The translations under genes and the position numbers were made by a program. Of a stretch of DNA of 64,000 nt, positions 38,617 to 47,258 are shown piece after piece (position 1 is the stretch's first letter; the number at the start of each line of letters is the position of its first letter). The stretch lies in the NCBI RefSeq assembly GCF_945952365.1, contig NZ_CAMFHX010000006.1, positions 40,452 to 104,451 on the forward strand, written 5' to 3'. Origin of the DNA: an uncultured Cetobacterium sp. GTDB lineage: Bacteria > Fusobacteriota > Fusobacteriia > Fusobacteriales > Fusobacteriaceae. A model generated the notes under the pieces. The model saw only the letters and a program-made list of their open reading frames with translations. It was not told the DNA's origin and did not search any database.

Positions 38617-40065
38617 TTATTTTTTACCATAAAGTCTTTTTTCGATAGCATCAATAAATCTTTTTAAAACAAAGATTCTAGCATAATATTTATCATTAGC
38701 AGGTACTATATGCCAAGGAGCTACAGTCGTTGAAGTTCGAGATATCATATCCTCAATTGCAGAGTTATAATCTTTCCATTTTTCACGATTTCTCCAATCC
38801 TCCTCTGTGATTTTCCATTTTTTTTCAGGTGTATCTTCCCGCTCTTTAAAACGTTTTAGTTGCTCATCCTTAGAGATTTGCAACCAGAATTTTAAAACGA
38901 TAGCTCCATCATCTGTCCACTGCTTTTCCATATCGTTTATCTCTGCATATGAACGCTTCCATTCATAGTTTGTAGCAAACTTTTCAATACGTTCAACAAG
39001 AACTCTTCCATACCAAGTTCTATCAAAGATAGAGATATGCCCATTTCTAGGAATGGCTTTCCAGAATCTCCATAAGTAGTGATGGTTTTTTTCAATAGTA
39101 CTTGGTGCAGCGATAGGAATAACATCATATCCACGAGGATCCATACGCCCAACCAACCGTTTAATATTTCCACCTTTTCCAGCAGCATCCCAACCTTCGT
39201 AAGCTATGATTACAGGTATACGTCTAGTGTAAATTTCATGATGAAGATTATAAATTTTCTTTTGAAGCTTTTCTAGCTCTTTTTTATATTCTTTTTTATC
39301 TAAGGCTTTCTCTAAATTTATTTTATCTAAAGAGAATGGTTTTTTATAAGGTAAAAGAACATCATCAGGTCTAGCTTCCTTTGCATTTAATTGACTCTCT
39401 ATTTTTTCAACAATAATTCTAAAAATCTCTGATTTTGCTCCGTAAATACTATCTGAAGAGATTACATTCCAACCACAGTCAAAGTTATTTGTACGTTCTA
39501 AAATATCTTCCCAAGTCCCAGCTATATTTTTATAATCGAAATTTTGTTGCCAAGCATATGGAGTTACTTTCCATGATTGAGCTGGATTTTTTTTCGCTTT
39601 TATATATCTTTTTTTCTGAGTTTTTTTAGATACATGTAGAAAGAACTTTATAATAAGCATTCCACTTCTAAGAAGAGATCGTTCTATTTTATTTATCTCT
39701 TTACATCTTCTTGTAAGGTTGCTTTCTTCTGCAAAAGCAAAGTCATACCAAGATCTATCAAAGATATGAAAATCTCCTTTTCCAGGAATATTTTCGATAT
39801 AGGGTTTTAAAGGTAATGAGTTACTTTCTAAAGGGTGGTTATGACTCACAACTTTATACCCTCTTGGGTCTAAGGTAAGTAAAATGTCGTTTATAACGGC
39901 ACCTTTTCCTGAAGCCTCAAGTCCTTCGAAGATAATCAGAATAGGGAGTCCCTTTTCTTTGGCCATCCTTTGCAGTTCACCAAGTTTTAATTTTAAAGGT
40001 TCGATAGTTTTTTCAAACTCTTTTCTTTTCATTTTAAGACAACTTTCATTAGTTAAAATACCCAT
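38617..40065 (-). CDS. Polyphosphate:AMP phosphotransferase (PPK2 class II, two domains)
   Basis: Two PPK2 domains are fused in 482 residues. Domain 1 has IFEGLEASGKG and FDRSWY; domain 2 has AYEGWDAAGKGGNIKRL, DPRGYDV, FDRTWYGRVLVERIE and the basic lid region. Two-domain PPK2 proteins of this layout phosphorylate AMP to ADP using polyphosphate. The Walker A Lys and Walker B Asp are kept in both domains; usually only the C-terminal one is fully active. The ATG has AAGGAGG upstream. Confidence 0.93.
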   Translation of the reverse strand: MGILTNESCLKMKRKEFEKTIEPLKLKLGELQRMAKEKGLPILIIFEGLEASGKGAVINDILLTLDPRGYKVVSHNHPLESNSLPLKPYIENIPGKGDFHIFDRSWYDFAFAEESNLTRRCKEINKIERSLLRSGMLIIKFFLHVSKKTQKKRYIKAKKNPAQSWKVTPYAWQQNFDYKNIAGTWEDILERTNNFDCGWNVISSDSIYGAKSEIFRIIVEKIESQLNAKEARPDDVLLPYKKPFSLDKINLEKALDKKEYKKELEKLQKKIYNLHHEIYTRRIPVIIAYEGWDAAGKGGNIKRLVGRMDPRGYDVIPIAAPSTIEKNHHYLWRFWKAIPRNGHISIFDRTWYGRVLVERIEKFATNYEWKRSYAEINDMEKQWTDDGAIVLKFWLQISKDEQLKRFKEREDTPEKKWKITEEDWRNREKWKDYNSAIEDMISRTSTTVAPWHIVPANDKYYARIFVLKRFIDAIEKRLYGKK

Positions 40066-40085
40066 AAAAAATCCTCCTTAAACTA

Positions 40086-41000
40086 TTATTGATTCAACTT
40101 TTCTCTGTAATCTAAAAGATGTTTAATCATAAGATCATAACGAGCTGGAAACTTTTTGCTATTGTTTCCAAAATATTTTTGCATAATTTCTAAATCCTCT
40201 ATTTTTACAAAATCTTCTAAGGTATTTATCTCTTTTTCATGAAGAAGGTTGATAATCTTTGGACTTATACCTTGAGAGAAGTTTATATTAAATTTATTGT
40301 TCAGATATTTTCTAAGAGAGGTTGAGTTGATTTCAATCTCATGAAGAGTATTCCCCTCTATTGTGGTAACAACTTTCTTTTCATATTCACTTATCTCTTT
40401 TGAGATACTTTCAAACTCTCTGTCGGCAATCTCTAAGAAACCAGCTAGAAGTTTAAAACGTCTTTTTATATCTGGTGGAAGATGACCACTAAATTTATAG
40501 TTTTTATCATGTTCAACCTCAGCCCAAGCATGTTGTAGAATTGTTCTTACTTGAATTTCAAATTTCAAATCACGAAATCTTTCAAATTCAGGTAAAATTA
40601 AGAGATTTTCAGGAAGAGTTGCCACAAGATGTATAGTTTTATATCCAACTTTATCTTCACCGAGATTATCACTTTTATCTTCACTGTTACTCTCGTCGAT
40701 TGAAAAAACTGTTCTTAAATAATTTTCAACAATTTTTGTTTCACTCTCTAAGAAAGTTATAACACGCAAACCGCAAAGATCAGTTGCTAAATCGATAGAG
40801 GTATACCCTTTACGTTCTAATTTCTTTTGAAAGCTCTCACGTGTTTTAGCACGACTAGTAATTGAATGATATACAATTTTCTCTTTTTCAAAGGAGTGTT
40901 TAAGAAAACGTTCTAATCTTTTCCCCATTTTTCTGTAGAGCTCTCTATTTTTTTTATAATAATTTAAAATTTGAAGTTGATTAAAATTAATATTTTCCAT
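40086..41000 (-). CDS. RelA/SpoT-domain (p)ppGpp synthetase-like protein
   Basis: The 304-residue protein has the synthetase region with KGYTSIDLATDLCGLRVI, a loop, VGYKTIHLVATL and EIQVRTILQHAWAEVEHD, the core motifs of the RelA_SpoT domain. No HD hydrolase, TGS or ACT domain is present, so it resembles a small alarmone synthetase with a C-terminal helical extension. The start at 41000 is favoured over 41009 because AAAGGA sits eight bases before it. It leads an operon with the PPK2 and USP genes. Confidence 0.85.
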   Translation of the reverse strand: MENINFNQLQILNYYKKNRELYRKMGKRLERFLKHSFEKEKIVYHSITSRAKTRESFQKKLERKGYTSIDLATDLCGLRVITFLESETKIVENYLRTVFSIDESNSEDKSDNLGEDKVGYKTIHLVATLPENLLILPEFERFRDLKFEIQVRTILQHAWAEVEHDKNYKFSGHLPPDIKRRFKLLAGFLEIADREFESISKEISEYEKKVVTTIEGNTLHEIEINSTSLRKYLNNKFNINFSQGISPKIINLLHEKEINTLEDFVKIEDLEIMQKYFGNNSKKFPARYDLMIKHLLDYREKLNQ

Positions 41001-41060
41001 AGTTCCCATCCTTTAAATAAAAATATATACTATAGTTATATCATAAAAATTAAAAAATCC

Positions 41061-41089
41061 TTGTTTTTTTTATTTTATAATGCTACAAT
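41061..41089 (+). promoter_or_regulatory. Promoter of the tryptophan leader / NSS transporter unit
   Basis: TTGTTT (41061-41066), 17 bases, TACAAT (41084-41089) with an extended TGC before the -10. Transcription would start near 41096, a few bases before the leader's ribosome binding site. Confidence 0.65.
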
Positions 41090-41124
41090 AGCTCAAATAA
41101 TAAATCTAGGGAGGTGTATTAAAA

Positions 41125-41199
41125 GTGGTAAACAAAATAGATATCAAAAAAATTAATACATCTTTAACAGCGACAATTTTATTTTGGTGGTGGCCATAG
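41125..41199 (+). CDS. Tryptophan-rich leader peptide (24 residues, ends Phe-Trp-Trp-Trp-Pro)
   Basis: A GTG start at 41125 is preceded, nine bases upstream, by the near-perfect ribosome binding site AGGGAGGT (41108-41115). It opens MVNKIDIKKINTSLTATILF followed by WWWP and TAG at 41197-41199. Three consecutive TGG codons at 41185-41193 just before Pro-stop, then alternative hairpins and an intrinsic terminator before an amino-acid transporter gene, are the hallmarks of a translational sensor of tryptophan or charged tRNA-Trp. It could act as a classical attenuator (stalling at Trp codons when tryptophan is scarce) or like TnaC (Pro-stop stalling when tryptophan is high). Confidence 0.8.
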   Translation: MVNKIDIKKINTSLTATILFWWWP

Positions 41200-41202
41200 T
41201 CA

Positions 41203-41267
41203 GTTTGTAACCTAGAAAGAGGATACAAACTTATTTTAGCTTGGTAAAAACTAAAAAAGATTGTATC
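41203..41267 (+). promoter_or_regulatory. Mutually exclusive RNA hairpins downstream of the Trp leader
   Basis: GTTTGTAACC (41203-41212) can pair with GGATACAAAC (41221-41230). The same GATACAA (41222-41228) can instead pair with TTGTATC (41261-41267). Ribosome position on the leader, whose stop is four bases before the first arm, would decide which forms. I did not find a clear direct antiterminator pairing with the terminator stem. Confidence 0.55.
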
Positions 41268-41295
41268 TGATAGATAAAAATGATAAAACATTTAT

Positions 41296-41324
41296 TCCAC
41301 AGGTATAGTCTGTGGATTTTTTTT
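41296..41324 (+). terminator. Leader terminator before the NSS transporter gene
   Basis: TCCACAG (41296-41302) pairs with CTGTGGA (41310-41316), followed by eight T. It ends 25 bases before the transporter ATG, the place expected for an attenuator. Confidence 0.85.
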
Positions 41325-41348
41325 ATTTAAAATTTAGGAGGTGCGTGA

Positions 41349-42662
41349 ATGAACGACAAAAGAGAGAAGTTTAGTAACAGAATTGGATTTATTTTATCAT
41401 GTGTAGGAGCAGCTATAGGGCTTGGAAATATTTGGCTTTTCTCTTGGAAGCTAGGAACATATGGAGGAGGAGCATTTTTAATTCCATATTTCATATTTAT
41501 GGCGTTATTTGCATATATAGGGTTAGTTGGAGAGATATCATTTGGTAGAATGATGAAAAAGGGTGTTTTAGGTGTAGGAGAGTTGATGCAAAAGAGAGGT
41601 GTTCCTCTTGCTAAAATTTTACCGATTTTACCGATAGCATCTGTAGCAGGAATATTTACATTTTATGTTATAGTTTTTGGATGGATAATAAAATATTTTG
41701 TGACATATTTGACACTTGATGTTGCAACAATAAATTTTGAACAATATTTTGGTAGTTTTGCTGGAAATGCTGAATCTATAGTTTGGCACTTTATTGCAGT
41801 ATTAATTAGTATTGGAGTTATATCGTTAGGTGTTATAAAAGGTATTGAAAAGATAAATAAAGTTGTAATGCCATTGATGTTTTTAATATTTTTCGGTCTT
41901 ATGATAAGATCGTTAACTCTTCCTGGAGCTATGGAGGGAGTGAAGTATCTTTTAAATCCAGATTGGGATAAACTTTTAAGTCCAGTAACTTGGGTTATGG
42001 CTTTAGGACAAGCTTTCTTCACAGTTGGTGTGAGTGGATCAGCACTTCTTGTATATGGAAGTTATTTAGATAAGGATGTAAATATATCTACAAGTGTTAT
42101 TCAAACATGTATTTTAGATACTTTAGCTGCACTTATGGCAGGGTTTATAATAATACCAGCAGCTTTTGCTTTTGGATTTAACCCAGGAGCTGGTCCAAGT
42201 TTACTGTTTATAACTTTACCTGCTGTTTTTAATAATATTCCAGGTGGAAAGTTTTTAGGAATAATATTCTTTTTAAGTGTTATTTTTGCAGCGGTTTCTT
42301 CAGCTATAAATCAGTTAGAAGTTCCAGTAGAAGCAGCTATGCAAAAGTTTGGGATTTCAAGAGTTAAAGCGAGTGTTATTGTTGGATTAGGGCTTTTCTG
42401 CTTAGGACTACCACTTGATTTAGATATGAATATGTTTGGAAAATTTGCTGATTTAATGACGATATATCTAATACCTCTAGGTGCACTTTTAGTTTTAGGG
42501 TTCTATTTCTATGGTGTAAAAGCTGAGGCTATAGAGTATGAGATAGATTCTGGTTCAAATTATAAGATAGGAAAATATGTTGTTAAAATAGGAAAATATA
42601 TATTTGTCCCTGGAGTTATAATAATACTGATTTTAGGTGTTTTATATGGTGGCATAGGATAG
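41349..42662 (+). CDS. NSS-family sodium:amino acid symporter, probably for tryptophan
   Basis: The 437-residue protein has 11-12 predicted helices and the NSS first-helix motif GAAIGLGNIWLFSWKLGTYGG in part, with unwound Gly-rich Na+/substrate site, and VGEISFGRM after helix 2. Bacterial relatives such as LeuT and TnaT carry hydrophobic amino acids. The leader with three Trp codons directly upstream supports tryptophan as the substrate. TAGGAGG precedes the ATG. It is followed by its own terminator. Confidence 0.88.
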   Translation: MNDKREKFSNRIGFILSCVGAAIGLGNIWLFSWKLGTYGGGAFLIPYFIFMALFAYIGLVGEISFGRMMKKGVLGVGELMQKRGVPLAKILPILPIASVAGIFTFYVIVFGWIIKYFVTYLTLDVATINFEQYFGSFAGNAESIVWHFIAVLISIGVISLGVIKGIEKINKVVMPLMFLIFFGLMIRSLTLPGAMEGVKYLLNPDWDKLLSPVTWVMALGQAFFTVGVSGSALLVYGSYLDKDVNISTSVIQTCILDTLAALMAGFIIIPAAFAFGFNPGAGPSLLFITLPAVFNNIPGGKFLGIIFFLSVIFAAVSSAINQLEVPVEAAMQKFGISRVKASVIVGLGLFCLGLPLDLDMNMFGKFADLMTIYLIPLGALLVLGFYFYGVKAEAIEYEIDSGSNYKIGKYVVKIGKYIFVPGVIIILILGVLYGGIG

Positions 42663-42675
42663 AAAGTTAAATTAT

Positions 42676-42709
42676 AAAAAGTGGATTGAGATTTCAATCC
42701 ACTTTTTCA
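42676..42709 (+). terminator. Terminator of the NSS transporter
   Basis: A 14-bp stem (AAAAAGTGGATTGA with TCAATCCACTTTTT), loop of four bases, is followed by an AT-rich tail. Confidence 0.85.
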
Positions 42710-42799
42710 ATTTTAAATTTTTGTAAAACAGATGAAACTATGGTATATTTTAGTAAATAAGAATAACTATGAATTAATTTCAATTAGAGGGGTGAGTTT

Positions 42800-44143
42800 A
42801 TGAAAAAAGAGGTTTTTATAAATCGATCTAAAGAGATTATAAAGTTAGCTATTCCAGCGGTTGGAGAGATGATACTCTATATGCTTATCTGGGTTTTAGA
42901 TACTCTTATGGTTGGAAAGTATGGAGGGGGAACAGCTGTTTCAGCTGTGGGATTTAGCTCTGAGATTATGTATACTTTTATAAATATATTGATAGGTATG
43001 GGGCTATCGATATCTATAACATCTATAGTGGCTCGAGCTCTTGGTGGAGGAGATGAAGAAAAAGCTAAGAGTATAGCTAATCTTGGAGTGAAAATTGGTA
43101 TTTTGATAGCTTTTGTTATGTTTTCTATCTTTTTTATATTTTCAAAAGAGATTTTGAGTTTGGGTGGAGCAAAAGGTGAAGTATTAGAGCTGAGCTATAA
43201 GTATATGAGAATATGTTCTATTGGATTGTTATTTAATATGATTACAAATGTTTTAAACGGCGTTTTTAGAGGAACTAAAAATACAAAAATTCCTCTTTAT
43301 GCTGCTGCAATACTTAATATAGTTAATTTATCACTCGACTATGTTCTTATTTTTGGAAAATTTGGTTTTCCAGAGCTTGGGATTGCCGGGGCAGCAATAG
43401 CAACTACAACTGGAAATATACTTGCCTTTATATTTATTTTGACAAAATTAAAAGAGTTACCTTTTAAGCTGACTTTAAAAGGTAGAATTGATTATTCCAA
43501 TTTAAAAGAGCTAGTAGAGTTGTCTATTCCTTCGGCTCTTAGTGAAGGAGCTTTTAGCATAGTGAGACTTTTGAGTGTAATGATGGTGATGAGGCTCGGA
43601 AGTTTGGCATTTTCAGCAAACCAAATAACAGTGACTATAGAGAGTATTTCGTTTATGCCAGGATGGGGATTTGCTATCTCGGCTGTTTCTTTAGTTGGAT
43701 ATAGTATAGGAAAAAAAGATTTAAAAGAAGCTCGAGAGTATGCTAATGTATCCCTGCTTTTAGCTGTTATGGTCATGGGATTTTTCTCGATAATATTTTT
43801 GATTTTTTCAAAAGATCTGATACGAATTTTTATTAAAAGTGATGAGGTTGAAATCATAGCTCTTGGAGCGACATGTTTGACAATAGCTTCAATTCAACAA
43901 ATCCCGACAGCTATAGATATGGTATTATCAGCAGCCCTAAAGGGAATGGGAGATACGAAGACACCGTTTAGAATAGTATTATTTTGTAATTGGTGCATAA
44001 GATTGCCGTTGATGTACTACTTTATATATTTAAAAAAGATGCCAGTGACATACTTCTGGTGGATTACTTCACTTCAGTGGACAGTAGAAGCTGCAATTTT
44101 TGTAAAGTTTTATCGGGATAAGTTTTATAGAAATGTGATATAA
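42800..44143 (+). CDS. MATE-family multidrug/metabolite exporter
   Basis: The 447-residue protein has twelve helices in two homologous halves. It begins KEIIKLAIPAVGEMILYML with the MATE-typical LDTLMVG following, and GIAGAAIATTTGN after helix 5. It exports cationic compounds by Na+ or H+ antiport. AGAGGGGTGAG precedes the ATG. It shares no gap-linked operon with the NSS gene because a terminator intervenes. Confidence 0.92.
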   Translation: MKKEVFINRSKEIIKLAIPAVGEMILYMLIWVLDTLMVGKYGGGTAVSAVGFSSEIMYTFINILIGMGLSISITSIVARALGGGDEEKAKSIANLGVKIGILIAFVMFSIFFIFSKEILSLGGAKGEVLELSYKYMRICSIGLLFNMITNVLNGVFRGTKNTKIPLYAAAILNIVNLSLDYVLIFGKFGFPELGIAGAAIATTTGNILAFIFILTKLKELPFKLTLKGRIDYSNLKELVELSIPSALSEGAFSIVRLLSVMMVMRLGSLAFSANQITVTIESISFMPGWGFAISAVSLVGYSIGKKDLKEAREYANVSLLLAVMVMGFFSIIFLIFSKDLIRIFIKSDEVEIIALGATCLTIASIQQIPTAIDMVLSAALKGMGDTKTPFRIVLFCNWCIRLPLMYYFIYLKKMPVTYFWWITSLQWTVEAAIFVKFYRDKFYRNVI

Positions 44144-44175
44144 TATAATGAAAGATTCTTAAAGAGAGGTGGAGA

Positions 44176-45780
44176 ATGATTAAGAAAAATTTACCTTTAG
44201 GAGTGGACGATTTTAAAGAGATAAGAGAAAATGATTTTTATTTAGTTGATAAATCTATGTTTATAGATGAGTTATTGGAAAAGAAATCTAAGGTGATTCT
44301 ATTACCGAGACCGAGAAGGTTTGGTAAAACTTTGAATATGTCGATGCTAAAATATTTTTTTGATATAGAAAATAAAGAATCTAATAAAACTTTATTCAAT
44401 AATTTGGCAATAACTGCCACAGATAAAATGAGATATTTTGGAGAGTATCCTGTTATATATATAAGTTTAAAAGATATAAAAGTTGATAATTGGGAGCTTT
44501 GTTTAAATAAACTCGGATTGTTACTCAAAAGCGAAGCAGCTAAACATGGTTTGAGTTTAAGTGAAGAAAGAGCAGAACAAGAAAATGCTCTGTTGACATT
44601 ATCTGCAGCTCTTTATAAAAAATATGGTAAAAAAGTTATTATTTTAATAGATGAATATGATACACCCCTGGTTACAGCTCATTCAGAAGGTTATTATAAT
44701 GATGCGATATTTTTCTTCCGTAATTTTTTAAGTGCGGGATTAAAAGGGAATCCGTATTTAGAGTTTTCGGTACTTACAGGAATATTGAGAATAGCAAAAG
44801 AAAGTATATTTTCAGGATTGAACAATTTAACTGTTTCGAGTCTTTTAGATAGTGATTTTAATCATTTTGGGTTGACTGAAGATGAAGTTGTAGAGCTGTT
44901 GAGATATTACGAGTTAGAGTATGAAATAGAGGATGTAAAAAAATGGTATAATGGCTATAAGTTTGGAAAAAGCTGCGTGTACAATCCGTGGTCTATAATT
45001 AATTTTGCAAGTAAAAATGAACTGAACTCATATTGGGTAAATACGAGCGATAATAGCTTAATAAAAGAGCTATTAAATAAAAATGATAGCAAAGTTTTAG
45101 ATGATTTGAAAACTGTATTCAGTGGAAACGAAATAGAAGAGGTTGTAACAGAAAATATAGTTTTTTCTGATTTAGATGACGCTGATACAATATGGTCGTT
45201 AATGTTGTTTTCAGGATATTTAACATATAGCCGTACTCAAATTTCAGATATAACTGGTGCCAAAACGTATTTTTTAAAAATACCAAACTATGAAGTGAGG
45301 TCTTTTTTCAAAAATAGTTTTATAAAAGAATATAGTCATGGAAAAACAGCGATGTATTTTAAAATGTTAGAAGATTTATATAGAGGTGAGATGGAAAAAT
45401 TTAAATATAAATTTAAAGATCTCTATTTATCAGCAATCAGTTATCACGATCGTACAGATAGTGAAAAATACTATCATCACTTTATGCTAGGGCTTCTTTT
45501 AACCTTAGGAGATAAATATATAATAACTTCAAACAGAGAGAGTGGATATGGGAGATATGATATCGCTTTAGAGCCAAAAGATAAAAGAAATTATGGACTT
45601 ATATTTGAGTTTAAAACGAGTGATAAAAACTCTATCGAAGAAAAAGCTAAAGAAGCTTTAGCTCAAATAAATGAAAAAAAATATGATGTATCTATGAAAA
45701 ATAATGGAGTGTTGAAAATCATAAAAATAGGAATGGCTTTCAGCGGAAAAGATGTCGCTATTGAGAGTCAAGTTGATTAA
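44176..45780 (+). CDS. AAA-ATPase-like / PD-(D/E)XK nuclease family protein (DUF1703 type), copy 2
   Basis: The 534-residue protein begins MIKKNLPLGVDDFKE. It has Walker A PRPRRFGKTLNMS, Walker B IILIDEYDTPL, and the C-terminal nuclease residues in GYGRYDIALEPKDK and FEFKTS. It is clearly more diverged than copies 1 and 3, which resemble each other closely. A TATAAT (44139-44144) lies at the end of the MATE gene and GAGGTGGAGA before the ATG. All catalytic residues are present. Confidence 0.88.
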   Translation: MIKKNLPLGVDDFKEIRENDFYLVDKSMFIDELLEKKSKVILLPRPRRFGKTLNMSMLKYFFDIENKESNKTLFNNLAITATDKMRYFGEYPVIYISLKDIKVDNWELCLNKLGLLLKSEAAKHGLSLSEERAEQENALLTLSAALYKKYGKKVIILIDEYDTPLVTAHSEGYYNDAIFFFRNFLSAGLKGNPYLEFSVLTGILRIAKESIFSGLNNLTVSSLLDSDFNHFGLTEDEVVELLRYYELEYEIEDVKKWYNGYKFGKSCVYNPWSIINFASKNELNSYWVNTSDNSLIKELLNKNDSKVLDDLKTVFSGNEIEEVVTENIVFSDLDDADTIWSLMLFSGYLTYSRTQISDITGAKTYFLKIPNYEVRSFFKNSFIKEYSHGKTAMYFKMLEDLYRGEMEKFKYKFKDLYLSAISYHDRTDSEKYYHHFMLGLLLTLGDKYIITSNRESGYGRYDIALEPKDKRNYGLIFEFKTSDKNSIEEKAKEALAQINEKKYDVSMKNNGVLKIIKIGMAFSGKDVAIESQVD

Positions 45781-45793
45781 AGTAAAAAAGTAA

Positions 45794-45836
45794 AAAAGCT
45801 TAGAGGCCAGTAAAACCAGCTTCTAAGCTTTTCTTA
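45794..45836. terminator. Bidirectional terminator
   Basis: An 11-bp stem (AAAAGCTTAGA, 45794-45804, with TCTAAGCTTTT, 45822-45832) lies between convergent genes. Confidence 0.8.
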
Positions 45837-47126
45837 TATACAAAATACAGCATAAAGAGGAACACTTTTTATATTGTTTTCAAATCCAAAATTCTTACTA
45901 GATATTCTTATAGAATAAAGTGGGTCATATAATCTGATAAAACTATTTAAACTATTAGCTTTAACATTTTCTCCAGCTTTGACCTCAATAGGAATTATAT
46001 TTCCTTCTTTATCCTGAATGATGAAATCAATCTCCATATTACTATTTCTTTCTAAATAGTAAAGTGAGTGATTATTACTAGAAAGAGCATTACAAACATA
46101 GTTTTCAGTTAAAGCTCCTCGAAACTCATTAAATTTTGGATTACCATTTATTATTAAATTAGCAGGAATCTCTAATTTTGAACAAAGTAATCCCGAATCA
46201 CCTAGATATAATTTAAAAGATGATGGTTCGCAATAAGCTTTTAAAGGTAATTTTCCTTCGTTTACTTTTATACATCTATTAACAATCCCTGATGAAATAA
46301 GCCACTCGATAGGAACTTCATACTCATGTGCTCTTGCCCCTGATTTGATAAGTTTATATTGAAACTTTTTATTCTCTTTAGCTAACTGACTAGGAATTGT
46401 ATTAAATGCATTTAATATTCTTATAGTTTCCATAGGAGAGGCATACTTTGCCATATCAGCTATATATGAATCATTAATTGTTTTTTGAGAAGCTAAGACA
46501 AAATTGAAATCTTCGGTTTCTAAAAAATCTAAAATAACTCGAGGCATCCCACCGATAACCAGATATTTTTTATAATATTCTATAGCGATTTCATGAAGAC
46601 TAAACATCTCGTCAGATTTAAAATGATTTCGAATACTTTCTGATAAATCTTTTCTATTCAAAGCCCAAAGGAACTCTTCAAAATCTAATGGGAACATCTT
46701 CATCATATCTACTTTTCCAACTGGAAATGAATATTTCTCTCTATTTAAAGCTACTCCCAATAAACTACCAGCAGCTATGATTTGATAATCAGGCTCATTT
46801 TCATAAAAATATTTTAGTGATGTAAGTGCTCTTTCGCAAGATTGAATCTCATCAAAAATAATAAGGGTATCATTTTTGAAAATACTTTGGCCACTAAAAA
46901 TAGAGAGTTCTTTAACTATTCTTTCTGGTTCTAAATCTTTATCAAATATTTTTTGAAGCTCTTTTGAATTTTCAAAATTAAAGTAAACTGTATTTTTGTA
47001 AAATTCTTTTCCAAAAGATAAAGCAATATAAGTTTTTCCAACTTGTCTAGCTCCATCTATGATTAAAGGTTTACGATTTTTATTTTGCTTCCAATTTATA
47101 AGAGAGCTTTTTATTTTTCTTTCCAT
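45834..47126 (-). CDS. AAA_14 / DUF4143 family ATPase
   Basis: The 430-residue protein starts with an AAA domain with Walker A GARQVGKT (residues 25-32), Walker B LIIFDEIQSCE and sensor AAGSLLG. A C-terminal DUF4143 domain with a nuclease-like region (YLERNSNMEIDFIIQDKEGNIIPIEVKAG) follows, where E-I-D and E-V-K form a PD-(D/E)XK-type pattern. The family is common and often associated with toxin-like or mobile loci, but its function is not established. Its promoter carries a striking tandem repeat at 47141-47193. Confidence 0.88.
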   Translation of the reverse strand: MERKIKSSLINWKQNKNRKPLIIDGARQVGKTYIALSFGKEFYKNTVYFNFENSKELQKIFDKDLEPERIVKELSIFSGQSIFKNDTLIIFDEIQSCERALTSLKYFYENEPDYQIIAAGSLLGVALNREKYSFPVGKVDMMKMFPLDFEEFLWALNRKDLSESIRNHFKSDEMFSLHEIAIEYYKKYLVIGGMPRVILDFLETEDFNFVLASQKTINDSYIADMAKYASPMETIRILNAFNTIPSQLAKENKKFQYKLIKSGARAHEYEVPIEWLISSGIVNRCIKVNEGKLPLKAYCEPSSFKLYLGDSGLLCSKLEIPANLIINGNPKFNEFRGALTENYVCNALSSNNHSLYYLERNSNMEIDFIIQDKEGNIIPIEVKAGENVKANSLNSFIRLYDPLYSIRISSKNFGFENNIKSVPLYAVFCI

Positions 47127-47140
47127 AATTACCTCCAGTG

Positions 47141-47193
47141 AAAAAGTGTGTTCTTAATACATTATTATATAATAAAAAGTGTGTTTTGAATAC
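47141..47193. repeat. Two 20-nt direct repeats 33 bases apart in the AAA_14 gene promoter
   Basis: AAAAAGTGTGTTCTTAATAC (47141-47160) and AAAAAGTGTGTTTTGAATAC (47174-47193) agree at 18 of 20 positions and flank a TATAAT-containing spacer. A spacing of about three helical turns suits cooperative binding of a regulator, perhaps the gene product itself. The second copy also forms a hairpin (AAAAAGTGT with ACACTTTTT). Confidence 0.6.
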
Positions 47194-47227
47194 ACTTTTT
47201 CAAAAAATAAAAAATATAATATAAAAA

Positions 47228-47251
47228 AGAAGCGAAAATTAATTCGCTTCT
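47228..47251 (-). terminator. Terminator of the amino-acid permease gene
   Basis: A 9-bp stem (AGAAGCGAA with TTCGCTTCT) is followed on the minus strand by a T run. Confidence 0.8.
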
Positions 47252-47258
47252 AATTTTT

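Noticed and set aside
41106..41291. 61-residue minus-strand frame over the Trp leader
   Set aside because: The plus-strand leader has the strong ribosome binding site, promoter and terminator; the minus frame has none of these.
41296..41324. T-box or tryptophan riboswitch before the NSS gene
   Set aside because: The leader is short, lacks T-box specifier/antiterminator consensus, and has a clear leader peptide instead.
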